From NCBI RefSeq assembly GCF_050003625.1, contig NC_134397.1:72829551-72893550 (forward strand): a stretch of DNA of 64,000 nucleotides, read 5' to 3'. The stretch's first letter is position 1. The number at the start of each line of letters is the position of its first letter. The notes beneath the pieces are model-generated. The model did not search any database, was not told the origin of the DNA, and saw only the letters and a program-made list of their open reading frames with translations. The DNA comes from Haematobia irritans. Its lineage: Eukaryota; Arthropoda; Insecta; Diptera; Muscidae. The translations under genes and the position numbers were made by a program. Positions 1 through 11,117 of the stretch are shown here, piece after piece.

Positions 1-1594
1 TATTGTTCACACCAATTCGATTTTTTTTTCGATTTTCGTCAAACTTCCATTTAATTTCCGAAATTGCAATCGTTTATTCAGAAAGTATCACACACCACAA
101 CCCCAATTTTTTCTTTACTCCACCCTATTCTATAGTTTTATATCTCATAGAGATGCATGTCCATACTATTTGTAAGGTAAATTTCAATTAGCCAAACGTT
201 TAGGGATAGAACCAAACAGATGGTCCCACATTCAAAAGTTCATTGACTCTGTAATAAATGAATGAGCTGAATATTTGGCTAAATACATACATAATTTGAA
301 TTTTAATTAAATCGCTTATATACTCAAACATTAGTTAGTTTAGGATAAAGTCCTTAAGAAAAATAATTGGTTTCTCCAGTGAATTGAATTTTAATTTCAT
401 ATCCTTTTCTTTTCACTCCATTCTCACTTATCATCATGGGTTTCCCCTGTAGGCTGTGAATATGGATGCAAAAATGAAATCATGTTAAGATCAAAATTTA
501 AATGAATTATGCTCTACAAATCATTGTTGATGAATGTCGAGTAAATGGGAATTGGTCTGGAGTGAGACATACTGTGTGTCGAAAAGATTCTAATGAAAAG
601 GGCAAAATTCTGCTTTAATCTGTAAGCTGATTGTGATGTGTGCTAAAGCCATGATAGATTTTTACCATGTCAGTCACACAATTTCGATTGACCCGAACAA
701 CAACCCTTAAGTTAAAGGATTTTTGAAGGCTCCTTTAAGGACTATGGAAAAGAGAGCTTCCCATACATTTCGTTTTCCCTTGTATTCTAGTTTGCAGTTT
801 TATTAGTTGTTGTTTTTGTTTTTTTTTTTTTTTATATTTCGTTATCTGTCACAGACAATGTGAGTAACAGACCGATTTTTTTTCCGTCATAACCTATGGG
901 TGCTGTTTTTATTCCATAACCATTTGTATGTGTATATATATCATGGCGTAGAATTATACATTTGTGTGATTGGCACTATCCTTTGAGGGGTAATTTTATT
1001 ACCCTCCAAGGAATCTTGATACGTGTTTAAGTGTTTGCTAAAAGTTTTTCTGCTTTAAAGTTCTTATGAGATATGAAAACTTCTCACGAATTTAGACTGT
1101 CGCCTTATAGTTATTGACACTGTATGTGTGTTTGTAGTGTTGTTTTTGTTTTTATTATATTTGTTGTTATGCTATTTTTGAAAATCAAGTCTTTATGCCA
1201 AACTAAAAGTAAATGATGGAAAAAAGCCAATTCTTATGTCTGATTTATGTATTTAATTCAGTTGTATGCATAACTTAATGGGTCCACATCTCGTATTTGA
1301 TTATAATATATATATGGCAACTCCGTGCAGAATCTTTTCAGAGAGTATTAAGATAACAAGAGAACGAAACTGTCAAGCGAAACTGCGTCAGTAGGTGGCA
1401 GTCATAAGGACATTTATCTAATGTCTGAAATATCATACAGTTTTCGTCGGAGTCACCCAGTTCAGTTCTCTGCTGGCCTTATGAAACGTAAGAAAAATAG
1501 GATTTAGAACCTACTTTGTAGTAACAAATGTTCTTTTATATAAATCTTTTCATTCTATTAATTTTTTTGGCAGACAATTTGAAATTATAACTGC
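1..1594. other. AT-rich non-coding DNA, nothing recognised
   Basis: Both strands hold only short, low-complexity open frames. There are runs of T (around 815-833) and a short TA run near 1306-1313, but no recognisable protein, tRNA or terminal repeat. It could be intron or intergenic DNA. Confidence 0.6.
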
Positions 1595-1599
1595 CGATG

Positions 1600-2731
1600 C
1601 ACATTGGGGTTTTTGATACCAAAAATGGGAATTAATTGAAAAATGAAATTTAGGAGAACCGAAAAAATTTTTATAGTCGGTAAAAGTACACAAAATTCCA
1701 CATCACTAGCGCAAAAATTGTGTCTTTGACAAGTACCGTTGTGTCACTATATATGTTTGAAGTTGGAGTTATTTTACGTTTTCCTTGCGTGCGATATAAA
1801 TGTAAATTATTGGTGTCTTAAAAATTAGTTTTGATTGTTTTCTAAAGCGATAATTAAAAAAATAATAATGGAACCTTCATCCTCAGGTTAATAAGATTAT
1901 TTTTGTGTTTTTTATTTTTATATTTGACTTGTGTTATTATATGAAATTTAGTTTCGCTCGTAAGTCTTTAAATTAGAGGATTTCGAGAAATATGTCGACA
2001 AATAGTTGTGAATAAAGCCAAATTAAGTAAAAAAGTTTATTTTTTCTAAAACAATAAACTCTTTTGAAAGCATAGATGAAAAAGTTGTCTGCACTTTTTT
2101 GCACATTTTGAAATTAAATGGAAATACATTTTTCAACCCCTGGTACTATATGTCCCCAACTGTTCACAAATATTTATTACTTGGAGCAGAAATAATTAAC
2201 CACGCTTTACTTCCAATTGGACAGTTGTCGGAAGAAGCGCAAGAAGCTAGAAACAAAGATTTTAAAAATTTTAGAGAGCATTTTTTGCGAAAATGTTCTA
2301 TGGAAAAGTCAAATGAAGAGATATTTAAAAGACTGTTAATTAACATACTTCGGATCCAGTTATATCAGAAATGAGAAATTAAAAGAGAAGAAACCCCACA
2401 ATTTGCCTATGGAAGCAATTCAAATGTTGATATTTGAGTCAAATCTTGATGGTGATCAAAATGCCAGTGTTGATGATAATGATACATATAGTAATTTTAC
2501 TGACGATGATGATAATAATTGTTAAGAATCAGATCAAAAAGCAGATATTCATTCTCTTTTTTTTGTTGCAAATTAACTTATGGAAAACAAATAAAATGTG
2601 GACTAAAAAATATTTAAAATTTGATTGGTTTTATGTCTTTTAGTGAATTTGGCCGAAAAAAAGTTAAAACTATAAACAGGGAAAGCTACTTCGAATTAAT
2701 TCCCACTTTTGACATCAAAAACCCCACTGTG
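1600..2731 (+). mobile_element. Transib-like DNA transposon, internally deleted
   Basis: The ends form a 38-bp terminal inverted repeat with 4 mismatches: left CACATTGGGGTTTTTGAT, right (reverse complement) CACAGTGGGGTTTTTGAT, both running on to GGGAATTAATT. The direct flanks are CGATG at 1595-1599 and CGATG at 2732-2736, a perfect 5-bp target duplication. A 5-bp GC-leaning duplication, a 38-bp inverted repeat and a CACAxTG start are the known signature of Transib, the superfamily that gave rise to RAG1. The right heptamer equals the V(D)J recombination heptamer CACAGTG. At 1132 bp the copy is far shorter than an autonomous Transib (about 3 kb), and only the C-terminal part of the transposase is left inside. 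The superfamily call rests on ends, duplication and protein remnant together. Confidence 0.8.
2027..2525 (+). pseudogene. Transib transposase, C-terminal remnant (RAG1-like catalytic region)
   Basis: The frame is open from 2027 to the stop at 2374. It encodes PWYYMSPTVHK, then LLPIGQLSEEAQEARNKDF, then an RKCS..NEEI stretch. This resembles the Transib C-terminal block that aligns with the RAG1 region around its third catalytic acidic residue (a glutamate in an S-E-x-x-x-E-x-x-N-K context), so one of the two glutamates of SEEAQEA is probably catalytic. Near 2348 the homology moves to another frame (SDPVISEMRN, stop at 2391). A third open piece (about 2402-2525) ends in an acidic tail, DDDDNN, before its stop. 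No N-terminal RNase H-fold residues are present. No start codon can be assigned; the remnant is dead through truncation and frameshifts. The family is inferred from remembered motifs, not from a database search. Confidence 0.7.
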
Positions 2732-2919
2732 CGATGCCTTAATAAAGAATTTATCAAAACAGCGCTTCGACCGCAACGTCGGTTATACCAAAGCTGCAGG
2801 CATTGTGCGACATCTATATGGTTGACATTTGTTGTTTTTGTAGAAGAGAAATTTTCGTCCTCTTGTTTTCTTAATACTCTGTGATCTTTTAAATGAGTGC
2901 ACAACATTGATAAAAGATG
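2732..2919. other. short spacer between two transposons
   Basis: Begins with the right CGATG duplication of the Transib copy and ends at the GTAGGTAG duplication of the next MITE. No feature recognised. Confidence 0.5.
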
Positions 2920-2927
2920 GTAGGTAG

Positions 2928-3405
2928 CAGAGAACTGCAACCGGTGGTTTTTTTTCGTATTACAATCTTACCCACAAAATGTCGGTGGCAGTGAGTAAGA
3001 CACCAATTGCCATGCGATCTTTTACATTGATACAAATGTGAGAATAAAAACACCAATAGTATATAACAATGTTCGTATGCAGTGTCTTGCAATCTTAAAC
3101 CAATCGACATCATAACAACGCTCGGTAAACTAAAAACGAGGTTGGTACTTAAGTGTGATTGCACTCAACAACAACAATTACTAGCAGTTGGCATTAGCTC
3201 AAGAGAATTGAGAGAGTGCCAAATATGATTGCTTTACTACGGTGTTTTCGAGAGACCAACACTCATACTAACAAACACCGACAATCGTCGGTTGCCTTGG
3301 ATATTGGTGGTTGAAAATTTTTTTACCAATTGATGTTTTAAGATTGCAAATGTTGATGTTTACTAAATACACTGGTCGGTTGCGGTAGATCGCAGCCGTT
3401 CTCTG
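2928..3405 (-). mobile_element. hAT-type MITE, family CAGAGAAC, copy 1
   Basis: A 478-bp non-autonomous element flanked by a perfect 8-bp duplication GTAGGTAG (2920-2927 and 3406-3413). Both ends start CAGAGAAC; a second shared block is CCGCAACCGACC near the right end and GCAACCGG near the left. An 8-bp duplication with ends fitting YARNG is diagnostic for hAT. A second copy in the opposite orientation lies at 62971-63454 with its own duplication, which fixes both boundaries. There is no transposase; the open frames across it do not resemble any protein. Confidence 0.88.
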
Positions 3406-3434
3406 GTAGGTAGTGTTACATATATAAAAAAAAT

Positions 3435-3665
3435 CTTTTTTTCTCTATATTAATTTTTTTATTTGTTTAACAATTACCATACACTGCTAATATACAATTT
3501 TTGATCAACAATTACCACAAATTTTTTATTTTGGAGAAAATTTGTATAAAAAATGTTTGATCCAATTGATTTTCCAATGCAATTGCTTTAATCACGGAAA
3601 TAACATCAATTAACGCCTACAATTAAAAACTTAATTGACCAGATCAAAAATGTAATATAATTCAA
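3435..3665. repeat. AATTAATT-rich interspersed repeat (L family)
   Basis: Palindromic AATTAATTG and CAATTAA words alternate with text like 'tcaatcacgg/agaaat'. The same design occurs at 8030-8290, 27715-27960, 37225-37500 and 59940-60145. Probably a short non-autonomous DNA element; termini not resolved. Confidence 0.5.
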
Positions 3666-3699
3666 ACAATTTTTGTAATTGAATTTTGATTTGACTAAA

Positions 3700-4185
3700 A
3701 GGTTAAATACCCAGCAAAAAAAAAAAATTGGAAGTGCTTCTAAAGGCACAACTTTAAAAGCACTTCCAAAAAATGTCCTCCCAAAGATGTTCTTGATTTT
3801 AATTACTCAGGAAGTTTTTTTAATTCAATTTTTTATAAATCGCTTTTTTCATAATTTTAAAGTGTAATTTTAAATTTATCGAAAAATAAATTTTGTCGAA
3901 AAAAAAATGCTAAATCCATTCTAGAAAAATTGCGAATTTTTGAAAATATTTGAGGTCAAACGTTAGAATGTATTAAAAAGCATAGAAAATTTAAAAATTA
4001 TTTATTTAGCAAAATATTACAAAAATGTTTAATTCACATCCAAAACACTGAATTCGTATCAAACTTTAAGAAGTAATGCATATTCAATGCCACAGCTTGC
4101 AACATTGCAATAATGGAGGACATCCGTGATATGAGACACTTTGTCCAAAAAGAACATTTTCACCACTTTTTTGCTAGATCTTAAT
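3700..4185 (+). repeat. interspersed repeat (RA family), copy 1
   Basis: Contains TCTAAAGGCACAACTTTAAA, then ATCCATTCTAGAAAAA, GAGGTCAAACGTT and GGACATCCGT in that order. The same order occurs at 31945-32435 (+), and part of it in reverse at 6605-6845. Three partial copies within 64 kb indicate a dispersed family; class unknown. The short open frame at 3679-3867 lies inside it and is not a gene. Confidence 0.65.
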
Positions 4186-4224
4186 CACCCAACAAAAATT
4201 TGACCGTTATTCCATTGAATAACT

Positions 4225-4260
4225 AGATTCTCCTCTGAACTGAAGGTCAGAGGAGAATCT
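4225..4260. repeat. perfect 14-bp hairpin
   Basis: AGATTCTCCTCTGA (4225-4238), an 8-base loop, then its exact reverse complement (4247-4260). Much more GC than the surroundings. Could be the end of a rolling-circle element or a tiny foldback element; nothing else supports either. Confidence 0.6.
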
Positions 4261-4739
4261 TGTTCAACCAGAAAATTTCCCTTGCATATTTTTAGGCGTC
4301 ACAATTGTCCGATTGATAACTCTATGTTATGAGACGGAAAAAGTGCTCAAAATTATAGGTCTGGACGATTTTATGTTAAGGGACCAATCACATCCGTAAT
4401 ATTTATTGGATATAGAATCAATATCTACGAAAATGTTTGCATTAGAAAAGGGATTATTTAAAAAGTGGCACATCATAGTAAAAAGGTGGCACAAAAAAGT
4501 AAAATGTAACGTAAATGACAAAAAAAGTGTCAACCTCTGAAGTGGCACAACGTTAATAATGCTTGGGTAACATCTTTTCGCAGAAAAAGTAAAATGAACA
4601 AAGATACCACCTAGTCAAAATTATAAATTAGCCCTTGGGTCACCACAATAAAATCCTCAGTCCGTTTATAACCCAAATGATGCATTTGAACCCTATTATC
4701 TGCTGTAAAATAAAGAGGAGCTAAGTTTTCTATTTCAAA

Positions 4740-5228
4740 TTTTGAAGATGTGATGTAAAGATCTGATTATATGAAATATTTTCATCAATTGTTTCCCCAA
4801 AATTTTCTTCAAATATATGAAAATTTCATATAAATGATGAAGATTTTCATCACATTTGTTGAAATTGAGTTGATGAAACAGTTCCATGAAGTGTTGAAGA
4901 AGTGATGAAATGTTTTTAAGATGAGATGAAGTGTTTATGAAGCTTTTTCATCATGTTTTCTAAAAAATTTCTCCAAATCTATGAAAATTTCATTCATCTG
5001 ATGAAATTTTTCATCAAATTTGATGAAGTGGTGAAGAAGTGATGACTCGTTTTTTATGAAGCGATGAAATGTTTATGAACCATTTCCATCAAACCATTTT
5101 TTCAAAAATTTCTTCAAACCAATGAAAATTTCATATATAACATATGATGAAATTTTTCATCCAATTTGATGAAACTGGGTTGATGAACACGCTTCATCAA
5201 ATTTAATGAAGGATATTTTTTTGAGTGT
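4740..5228. repeat. TGATGAA-rich imperfect repeat block
   Basis: Many imperfect repeats of TGATGAA and its complement TTCATCA, in alternating orientation with TTTTCATCAAATT, so the block can fold on itself. It ends TTTTTTTGAGTG, like the right end of the CAC elements described below, which suggests it is the inside of a member of that group. Confidence 0.5.
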
Positions 5229-6600
5229 ATGTAAATCTGATTTATTATATTGGATCAGTTTTGAGCAAAAAAAGTCGCCACAAAAATTAGCAAAATCCCA
5301 CCAAACCCCCAAGTCCCCAACTCAAAACTTTCGCCCCCCATCCAAGAAAAAATATCACCAAATTGGAGAAAAAGTCCCCAATACTGGCAACTTTTGAAAG
5401 GTTCGATTTTCATAGTGTCCAAGTTTGAGAGATGTTCCTTCATCGGAAGATTACAAAAAATCTACCCATCCATCCATCATTCGCCTCTAATGCGGCATTC
5501 ACATTACAATTTTAAAATCTACTTTAACTAGATTTGAACTGTCTCGAACATTTTCGATTTTGAGTGTAATGGTTTAATCCCATAATAATATAGGGTTAGG
5601 GTTACATAAAATAAAAAAAAAAACATATATTTATATTTTCTCTTTACAATGTATAATGTCCGAGACATCCTAGTATACTTTTTCTCGCCCACCAAAAAAA
5701 CAAGTGCAATGAATGACGCGCCATTTCACAGAGTGAGCTTCTATAGGCTTCTTACGCTGTGGCAACTCTGTCACATATTGACACTGAAAGCAAACAATAA
5801 ACAAACAACAAAATAACTATAATAACAACAACAACGTAAGCTACATACACCGCAAAGTAAAACAGATGTATGATGATACAAAATGAAGAAAAAGAAGAAA
5901 TTTCTTTGCATTGTGGTGGCGGTGGACGGTGGATGGTATAAGAGGCAATCAAAAAATATCAACCAGAAGAACTACAACGCTGGTTACGCTACCAAAATAT
6001 AAATCAGTAGAAACGTATAAAAGAGGTGGAAAATAAATGCGAGCACAACAAAAGAATTTCATGAGAAATGGGTCTACACAAAAAGAGAAAACCAAAATCC
6101 AAATAGTTAAGAAGAGAAACCCGTAACAAAATACGAATGAAAAATCAAAAACAATTAAAATAATATTTCGAAGAGAAAAAAAACGTGGGAGGAGGCGTAA
6201 CATTCTATTCGATGAGAGACTGTTGGAGATAGGTAAATAGATAGTGTTTACACCGAAAACAGTAACCAAAGAATGCACTTTCTGTAATATGATTTGGTTA
6301 GGGCGAACAACCAAGAATGTGTATTGGAAAACAAAAACAAAAGAAAATAGTTTTCTGCCATCACAAGGTACAGCATAACAACATAGGAACGGGAGAGAGA
6401 GACATTAAGGTCGAGTATAGAAAAGGGTGAACCATAGCTGTATGGTTATTAAAAAGACCAATAACAGTTTAAGATTTTGGTAAAATTCTGGTTAGAGACC
6501 ATAATTTTTCAATCATGCTAAACCTAATGGATAACTGTTTCCCCAATGTTTGTTTTCGAGCACTTAGAGTTTTAATAAATTTCTATCATAACATTTATAG
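5229..6600. other. low-repeat non-coding DNA
   Basis: No transposon family seen elsewhere in the window was recognised here. The longer open frames (for example 5949-6314 on the minus strand) are hydrophobic and low in complexity with no known domain. Possibly host intron or intergenic sequence. Confidence 0.45.
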
Positions 6601-6604
6601 TAAA

Positions 6605-6842
6605 GATACCCATCAAAGAAGCTTCGCCAAAAAAATCCGAAAGTGGTGCCAAATTGACGCAGAAGTGATGAATTCTATGACATGGGTTTGTCATAGAACG
6701 GATTTTCACAATTTCAAGAGCCGTTGAACTGAATTTGCATCGCTTCTTAAGGTGTGATCCGAATTCAGTGTTTTGGATGTGTATTAAAGAATTTTGTGAT
6801 ATCTTGCCAAATAAACATTTTATGACTTTTAAAGCATTCTAA
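6605..6842 (-). repeat. RA family repeat, reverse partial copy
   Basis: Reads, in reverse, like the second half of the repeats at 3700-4185 and 31945-32435: ATTCTATGACATGG, GATCCGAATTCAGTG, TTGCCAAATAAAC. Ends where the 29-bp element begins. Confidence 0.6.
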
Positions 6843-7545
6843 CCACGGTTGGTAGAATTCTACCAAAAATACTAGATTTTTTACTTTTTGGAAGATTGGT
6901 AGAATTCTTGATGTTTTGGTATACCTCTCCTTATATCAATTTTCTATAGAAATACAATTTTGACCAAATTTTCTACGGAAAACAATGAAAATTTTTTCTA
7001 TAAAAATTAAATTTTGACAAAATTTTCTATAGAAATAAAATTTTTCAGATTATTAAAATTTTGACAAAATTTTCTATAGAAATAAAATTTTGAAAAAATT
7101 TTCTATAAGAATAAAATTTTGAGAAAATTTACTATAGAAATAAAATTTTTAGAAAATTTTCTATAGAAATAAAATTTTGAGAAAATTTTCTATAGAAATA
7201 AAATTTTGAGAAAATTTTCTATAGAAATAAAATTTTGAGAAAATTTACAATAGAAATAAAATTTTTAGAAAATTTTCTATAGAAATAAAATTTTGACAAA
7301 ATTTTCTATAAAAATAAAATTTTGAGAAAATTTTCTATAGAAATAAAATTTTGAACAAATTTTCTATAGAAATAAAATTTTGAGAAAATTTTCTATAAGA
7401 ATAAAATTTTGAGAATATATTCTATAGAAATAAAATTTGAGAAAATTTTCTATAAGAATTAAATTTTGAGAAAATTTTCTATAGAAATAAAATTTTTAGA
7501 AAATTTTCTATACAAATAAAATTTTGAGAAAATTTTCTCAAAATT
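6843..7545 (+). mobile_element. R29 element (29-bp minisatellite inside), truncated copy
   Basis: Left end CCACGGTTGGTAGAATTCTA is a shortened form of the end seen at 37829 (CACGGTTGCCACAGTTG). From about 6955 it is an array of a 29-bp unit, TTTTCTATAGAAATAAAATT plus TTGAGAAAA, with point changes. The right end (GGCTCGAGTGGCAACCGTG) is missing. The array has no coding value. Confidence 0.75.
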
Positions 7546-9400
7546 CAATATTATTAAAATTTTTAATTTTCGAGTTGGGTCATATCCTCAAAGTCCATTG
7601 TGCATATGTTCTTCCGTTTTAATGAAGTAGTAACTTTCCCTTGCTGGTATAAGCTTAAACATGTAAAATTCGACCTTCACATCTGAAGGATCATAGCATT
7701 AGCATTTTTTCGAAAAAAATTTAAATAAGTTGTGGCATTTTATTAATTCTTACATTGTTTTTAACCTATTTGAAATGAAAAAAATAATAATAATAATAAT
7801 AAAATTTGGCCATTAAAAATATGAAAAAGGCAAGTTATATTAAAATGGAATCGCCTTTAGAACTTCCGAGTTTTTCTGGGTAGTCGTCCATCTAATCTAC
7901 TCGAATTCAGCATTTAATATTTATTTTTTGACCAGTATATTTATATTTCGAAGAATGTTAAAACCGGATCATATTTTTATGCTACTAAATACATACATTT
8001 TTTCGTTTTACATCTTGAGTGATAAAAATACACCGACACAAATTAATTAATTTAATTTTAAAGAAAAAACTAATTGATATAATTAATTGTTTAATAAAAA
8101 CACAAATTAATTGAATTAAATAATTTCATGAGTGCAAAGTGCGGATTTGCAACTTTTAATTTAATCAAACAAATTAATTTTAAAAAATATATATTATTTA
8201 ATTGGTTTAATTCACTATTCATATGCCATTGGTTGATATTTTCATTTCGATTATTGAAGCTATTTCAATTAAGTTTAAGTAATTAACAAATAGTTTTGTT
8301 TTGGCGTATGGATTTGCAAACCGATCTTTTTATTAATGCAGATTTTCTACAATATTTATTGTTTTATAATACCTACACAAATTTCAAAAATATACAATTT
8401 TATATGAAACCATTTTTAATAGAATGCAATTTCTGAAAGCTTTGTTAGATTTTGTTGGCAAAATATTAATTATTTTTTTTAATTTACTTACGATTTCTAT
8501 TCTAGGTTGTAGATAAATGTCATGCTGTAAACCTTGACAATGGACTAAGAAATAGTTTGCCGGAGATTCTGATTTATGATAAATATTATCCAGTATATTC
8601 CGTTTTTAATTTGTTGTTAGTTTTCTTATCATTAAATTTTAAACAAACATTAAAAAATAAGCGTAAAAATCTTTTTTTGGTTTTTTGTTTTGCTTTATTT
8701 GTTGGGGGTTTTTGGTGGTGTTATTAACAATTTTTTTTCTTGCAATAGCAATTTATGTTGATTTATTTGCGAAAAAATGCAATTAATAAAATTGTAGATA
8801 TGGCATAATATTAAACTTAAACAAACACAAAAAGGTCTTCACTTTACCACCACATTTTACCACAAAACGATAACAATTTTAACAAATAATAAAAAAAAAA
8901 TTAATTAGCACAAAATTTCCATTTAACAAAAACAAAATATGGAACAATGTTTTGTTTTGTATAGGTTTTCTTGTAGAGACCGAAACATAATTTCAATGTG
9001 GTTTTCTTGTGACTTCTGTTGTTTTTCTATGCCACTTGGAATTTAGATTGCATTTTGTTTTGCGAAATTCATTTCTCACATATCAACACTGTTTTGCTTT
9101 TTTTCTTCTTTTTATATCATCATGTTTGCATTACTTTTTGATATTTCTCTTAGTTTAGTCATATTCCATTTTCATTGATGATGTTTATTTTAATTTTTTT
9201 TTAATAAAAAAAATTAAGTAATCCAGATAAGTTAGTTGGTGGGTGGTTGAATGGTTGTTGTTTTTTATCCGTATCTGCCTTTTCTTTTAAAATTTTCACT
9301 TAATTCAATTAATTTTTGTATGAATTTTATAAATCCTAATTAAAAAAAAACAAATTGCCATCAAATTAAATTTGTTTGCAATTGTTTTCTCATTGTTTTT
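7546..9400. other. AT-rich DNA with one L-family repeat
   Basis: Holds (AAT)n at about 7785-7802 and an AATTAATT-rich L-family block at about 8030-8290. The rest is low-complexity AT-rich sequence with many homopolymer runs; no gene seen. Confidence 0.5.
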
Positions 9401-9860
9401 CTTCTCTTTTGATTGTGTACTAGCACTATTTCCTGCAGCGTACGTTTCGTAAATGTTGCGTGCGTTCAATAGCAAAGAACGACTGCCACTCGAAATATCC
9501 CTTTACGGGAAAAGAGACAGATACGATACACACTCACGCATACAAACACACACCGCAATCATAAAATGTCATTCATACACTCATGAAGCCACCACATAAC
9601 ATATTCAGCCAGCCCTAAAGTAAAGTAGCCGTAAAAACAATAACAACAACAGCTGGGCTTGCATATCAACCTTGTTGTGTATTTGGTGGTTGTGCATTAA
9701 GCCGGTCACACAGATATGCTTCTCACACAAGCCCAATACATGTGTGTGTATGTGCCATCACTCACATAAGCAATGTGCAGTTTATTGCACTCGTGCTTAC
9801 TCTCTATATGCTCTTCTATGAAACTCTCTTAAAATTCTTGTCAGTGAGATTGTAAACAAA
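9401..9860. other. higher-GC, CA-rich unique island
   Basis: This stretch stands out from its neighbours by lower AT, CA/TG-rich text (cacactcacgcatacaaaca) and no match to any repeat family in the window. In fly genomes such islands often lie near host promoters or enhancers, but I see no TATA box, start codon with a credible frame, or splice pattern that proves this. Confidence 0.3.
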
Positions 9861-10084
9861 GAGTTTTTTTTTGGTGGATGGATGGGAGAATGGCAATTTT
9901 GAATTTACAAACTGAATTTTAAGTTGGAGAAATAAACAAGAATAAATTTTCCTCAATAATGCAGGATATTTTGCCGAACTTTGAAAAAAAAAAAAAATAA
10001 AAACGTGGGAGCTATATCATTTAAATAACAACTTCAGCCGAAACCATATTAATATCCCCAATCGAATTGAAAAGTAGATACATA

Positions 10085-10286
10085 CAGTTTGTCAAGAAAT
10101 GGGATAAAAATTATGTTTTGTTCCAAAATTAAATATAATGAAATTTAAAAAAAAAAAATTTTATTATGTATTTTGGAAAGTATACATACGTACACAGAAT
10201 TAAAAATTTAATAAAATATTTAATATTTCAATTATTTCTAGAAGTTGAAATAGTTGGCAATGTCAAAAGACTTTCTTGACAGACTG
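10085..10286. mobile_element. Tc1/mariner MITE, 202 bp
   Basis: Left end CAGTTTGTCAAGAAA, right end (reverse complement) CAGTCTGTCAAGAAA: a 15-bp inverted repeat with one mismatch. TA dinucleotides flank it exactly (10083-10084 and 10287-10288). The interior is AT-rich and non-coding. Confidence 0.75.
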
Positions 10287-10288
10287 TA

Positions 10289-11117
10289 TATTTTATTAAA
10301 TTACAAATTATAAGTTTATTGTTATTTAAATATTATTTAGAGCAAAATACAGAAGCACAAAAAATGATTATAGACGGCATACCCGGCACAAGGGAAGTAC
10401 ATATGCCACAAGAGATTGAAATTTACGAACGAAAATCTTTGACTTTTCATCATTACCCATGACACAAACACCTCCTCAATGAAAAATTTTATGAACAGTT
10501 CAACGAATGATATAGCCCTTAAAACGCCCTCAAAATAAAATCCGAATCAACAGACAACGTTAGCGCCCATAACCCACCGTAGTATGCTTTACGGTCCAAA
10601 AACTAAACTTGATTTCCCCAGGCCGCATTTGATGATTTCATTGATCCCTGAAATTCGAAATTTTATTTTGTGTCCTTAAGCATAAACAGTTCAGCTACAA
10701 ACCATTGTTTTTTATTCGGTTTCAGTCTATTGCAAGCTTTTGAAGATAATACCTTGTATGCGGCCCATGGAGGTTTTACATCTTGGCAGTATTTTCCATC
10801 ATACACGCAAAGAAAAACACGTTTGGAAAACGTGTACCGAAAACGTTTTTCTTTTGTTAGAGTTTTTTGAATTGCTTCGAAAATGTTAAACTTTTATCAC
10901 CAAAAAAATTCGTTTGTTACAAAATTTTTATTTTTCCAATAAAAAAAGTTATTTTTGAAACAACAACACAGTCCATTTCGTTTATATCAAACACTGTTCT
11001 TTTCTGACTTTAGGTCTTTAATAAGACACATTTTACAGTTCAAAATTTAATATACTACAATGTAATGTTGAACATTTTTTCGGAATCTTCCGAACATATC
11101 TCGAATATATGTAAAGA
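10289..11117. other. unassigned non-coding DNA
   Basis: No repeat end, protein or RNA recognised. The open frame at 10670-10870 starts at a non-ATG codon and resembles nothing known. Confidence 0.45.

Noticed and set aside
5585..5605. TAGGGTTAGGGTTA as a telomere-type repeat
   Set aside because: Only two units, vertebrate-type TTAGGG, and isolated; chance or slippage.
5949..6314. 121-aa minus-strand frame as a membrane protein gene
   Set aside because: Hydrophobic only because it is T-rich in reading direction; no signal, domain or codon bias supports it.
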